From Methylococcales bacterium (GTDB taxonomy: Bacteria > Pseudomonadota > Gammaproteobacteria > Methylococcales > Methylomonadaceae), in the NCBI GenBank assembly GCA_023144875.1, contig JAGLEW010000133.1, forward strand, positions 1 through 5,904: 5,904 bases of DNA. Reading direction: 5' to 3'. Shown here piece by piece: positions 5,420-5,904 of the stretch. The position numbers and the translations under genes are program-made. The notes beneath the pieces are model-generated. The model saw only the letters and a program-made list of their open reading frames with translations, made no database searches and was not told where the DNA came from. Within the stretch, counting starts at the first letter, position 1, and every line of letters begins with the position of its first letter.

Positions 5420-5904
5420 CTACGTTTTTAATTGCTGAACAATATCTTTGCTTAATCCTGTTGTTTCGCAAATAAAATTTACTTCCATATTGGCTTTTAA
5501 TAAATTTTTAGCCATTTTTAATTTATTTTGCTCAATGCCTTGTTCAATTCCCTGCTCAATGCCTTCAGATTTCCCTTTCTCTCGTTCGTTTCGTAAATAT
5601 TGCTCCTCTGAATACTCCTCTTTCATTCGAGCCGCTTCTACGGGATTTATTGCCTTTGTTTGAATTAAAGAACAAATTTCTTGAATAATTTTATTATTAT
5701 AATCGGTTTCTTCAACTTGCTTATCTAAGCTGTCATTGATAACTTTCAACCATTCTTGATACGGCTCTGGTGTTTTATCGGTGACATATTTGGGGCAAAG
5801 ATAAACGATTTTATGCTGAGTTTCATCAACGTAGCTATTGTCCAATCGTCTAGGACGAAAATCATTAATTAATATATCGGTTTTATGTTTATCGCCAGAG
5901 GTTA
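5420..5904 (-). CDS. Rpn-family PD-(D/E)XK nuclease / putative transposase, C-terminal part; N-terminus beyond window
   Basis: The minus-strand frame stays open from the TAG at 5422-5420 to the window edge, giving about 160 visible residues. The gene therefore starts outside the window. A TTG at 5845 could be read as a start, but the 19 codons before it (TSGDKHKTDILINDFRPRR) continue naturally into LDNSYVDETQHKIVYLCPKY. The fragment has the family's C-terminal layout: EWLKVINDSL, a helical charged stretch, NPVEAARMKEEYSEEQ, a GIEQ repeat linker, then a short module MAKNLLKAN...ETTGLSKDIVQQL resembling a helix-turn-helix. Rpn proteins are nucleases linked to recombination, and some act in phage defence; most are 250-350 residues. 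The catalytic D...ExK core would lie outside the window, so activity cannot be judged. The gene converges on lon across a shared terminator. The family is assigned from sequence character, without a search; a hypothetical protein of the related PDDEXK_2 family is the nearest alternative. Confidence 0.65.
   Translation of the reverse strand, partial: TSGDKHKTDILINDFRPRRLDNSYVDETQHKIVYLCPKYVTDKTPEPYQEWLKVINDSLDKQVEETDYNNKIIQEICSLIQTKAINPVEAARMKEEYSEEQYLRNEREKGKSEGIEQGIEQGIEQNKLKMAKNLLKANMEVNFICETTGLSKDIVQQLKT
5528..5563 (-). repeat. Three tandem 12-bp units encoding GIEQ
   Basis: Read on the minus strand the units are GGCATTGAGCAG, GGAATTGAACAA and GGCATTGAGCAA, encoding GIEQ-GIEQ-GIEQ without interruption. 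All differences between units are at third codon positions and silent. The repeat forms the flexible or helical linker before the C-terminal module of the Rpn-type protein. Such linkers often vary in copy number between homologues. Confidence 0.8.

Noticed and set aside
5448..5663. Plus-strand 71-codon frame with Cys/Ser/Pro repeats
   Set aside because: It is the complement of the GIEQ repeat region of the Rpn-type gene; its apparent repeat is a by-product of that coding sequence.
5843..5845. TTG as the true start of the Rpn-type gene, making it a complete 141-residue protein
   Set aside because: The frame continues open upstream to the window edge with family-like sequence in phase, and no ribosome binding site precedes the TTG.

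Overview
The window is a compact, AT-rich bacterial chromosome segment with five protein genes. Two of them run off the window edges. Protein similarity (from memory, not a search) points to a gammaproteobacterium: the aspartyl-tRNA synthetase, class II dihydroorotase and Lon all read like that group. A Rpn-type protein of a kind I associate with large sulfur bacteria (Beggiatoa/Thiotrichales-like) hints at that neighbourhood, but the genus is not resolved.

Layout: positions 1-1365 (minus) hold the first 455 codons of aspS. Immediately upstream on the same strand, at 1425-1697, is a small FmdB-type zinc-ribbon gene, so the two probably form one transcript (fmdB-like -> aspS). The 100-bp gap 1698-1797 is a divergent promoter region with overlapping candidate promoters and a small palindrome. 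It serves the fmdB-like/aspS pair to the left and pyrC (1798-2829, plus) to the right. The 76-bp gap between pyrC and lon (2906-5311, plus) carries a near-textbook sigma-32 heat-shock promoter. A long bidirectional hairpin terminator (5364-5400) separates lon from a convergent minus-strand gene (5420 to the window end). That last gene encodes the C-terminal part of a Rpn-family (PD-(D/E)XK, recombination-promoting nuclease / putative transposase) protein.

The four left-hand genes are housekeeping: tRNA charging, a zinc-ribbon protein of unknown role, de novo pyrimidine synthesis and ATP-dependent proteolysis. The most informative points are: (i) AspRS has His30 and Gly81, the combination tied to a non-discriminating enzyme that also makes Asp-tRNA(Asn); (ii) lon has its own heat-shock promoter and lies outside the usual clpP-clpX-lon-hupB neighbourhood; (iii) the Rpn-type gene has a synonymous-only GIEQ repeat and a possible internal start, which could make a C-terminal small protein like the known intragenic Rpn antitoxins. 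I see no wholly new system, CRISPR array, RNA gene or intact insertion sequence.
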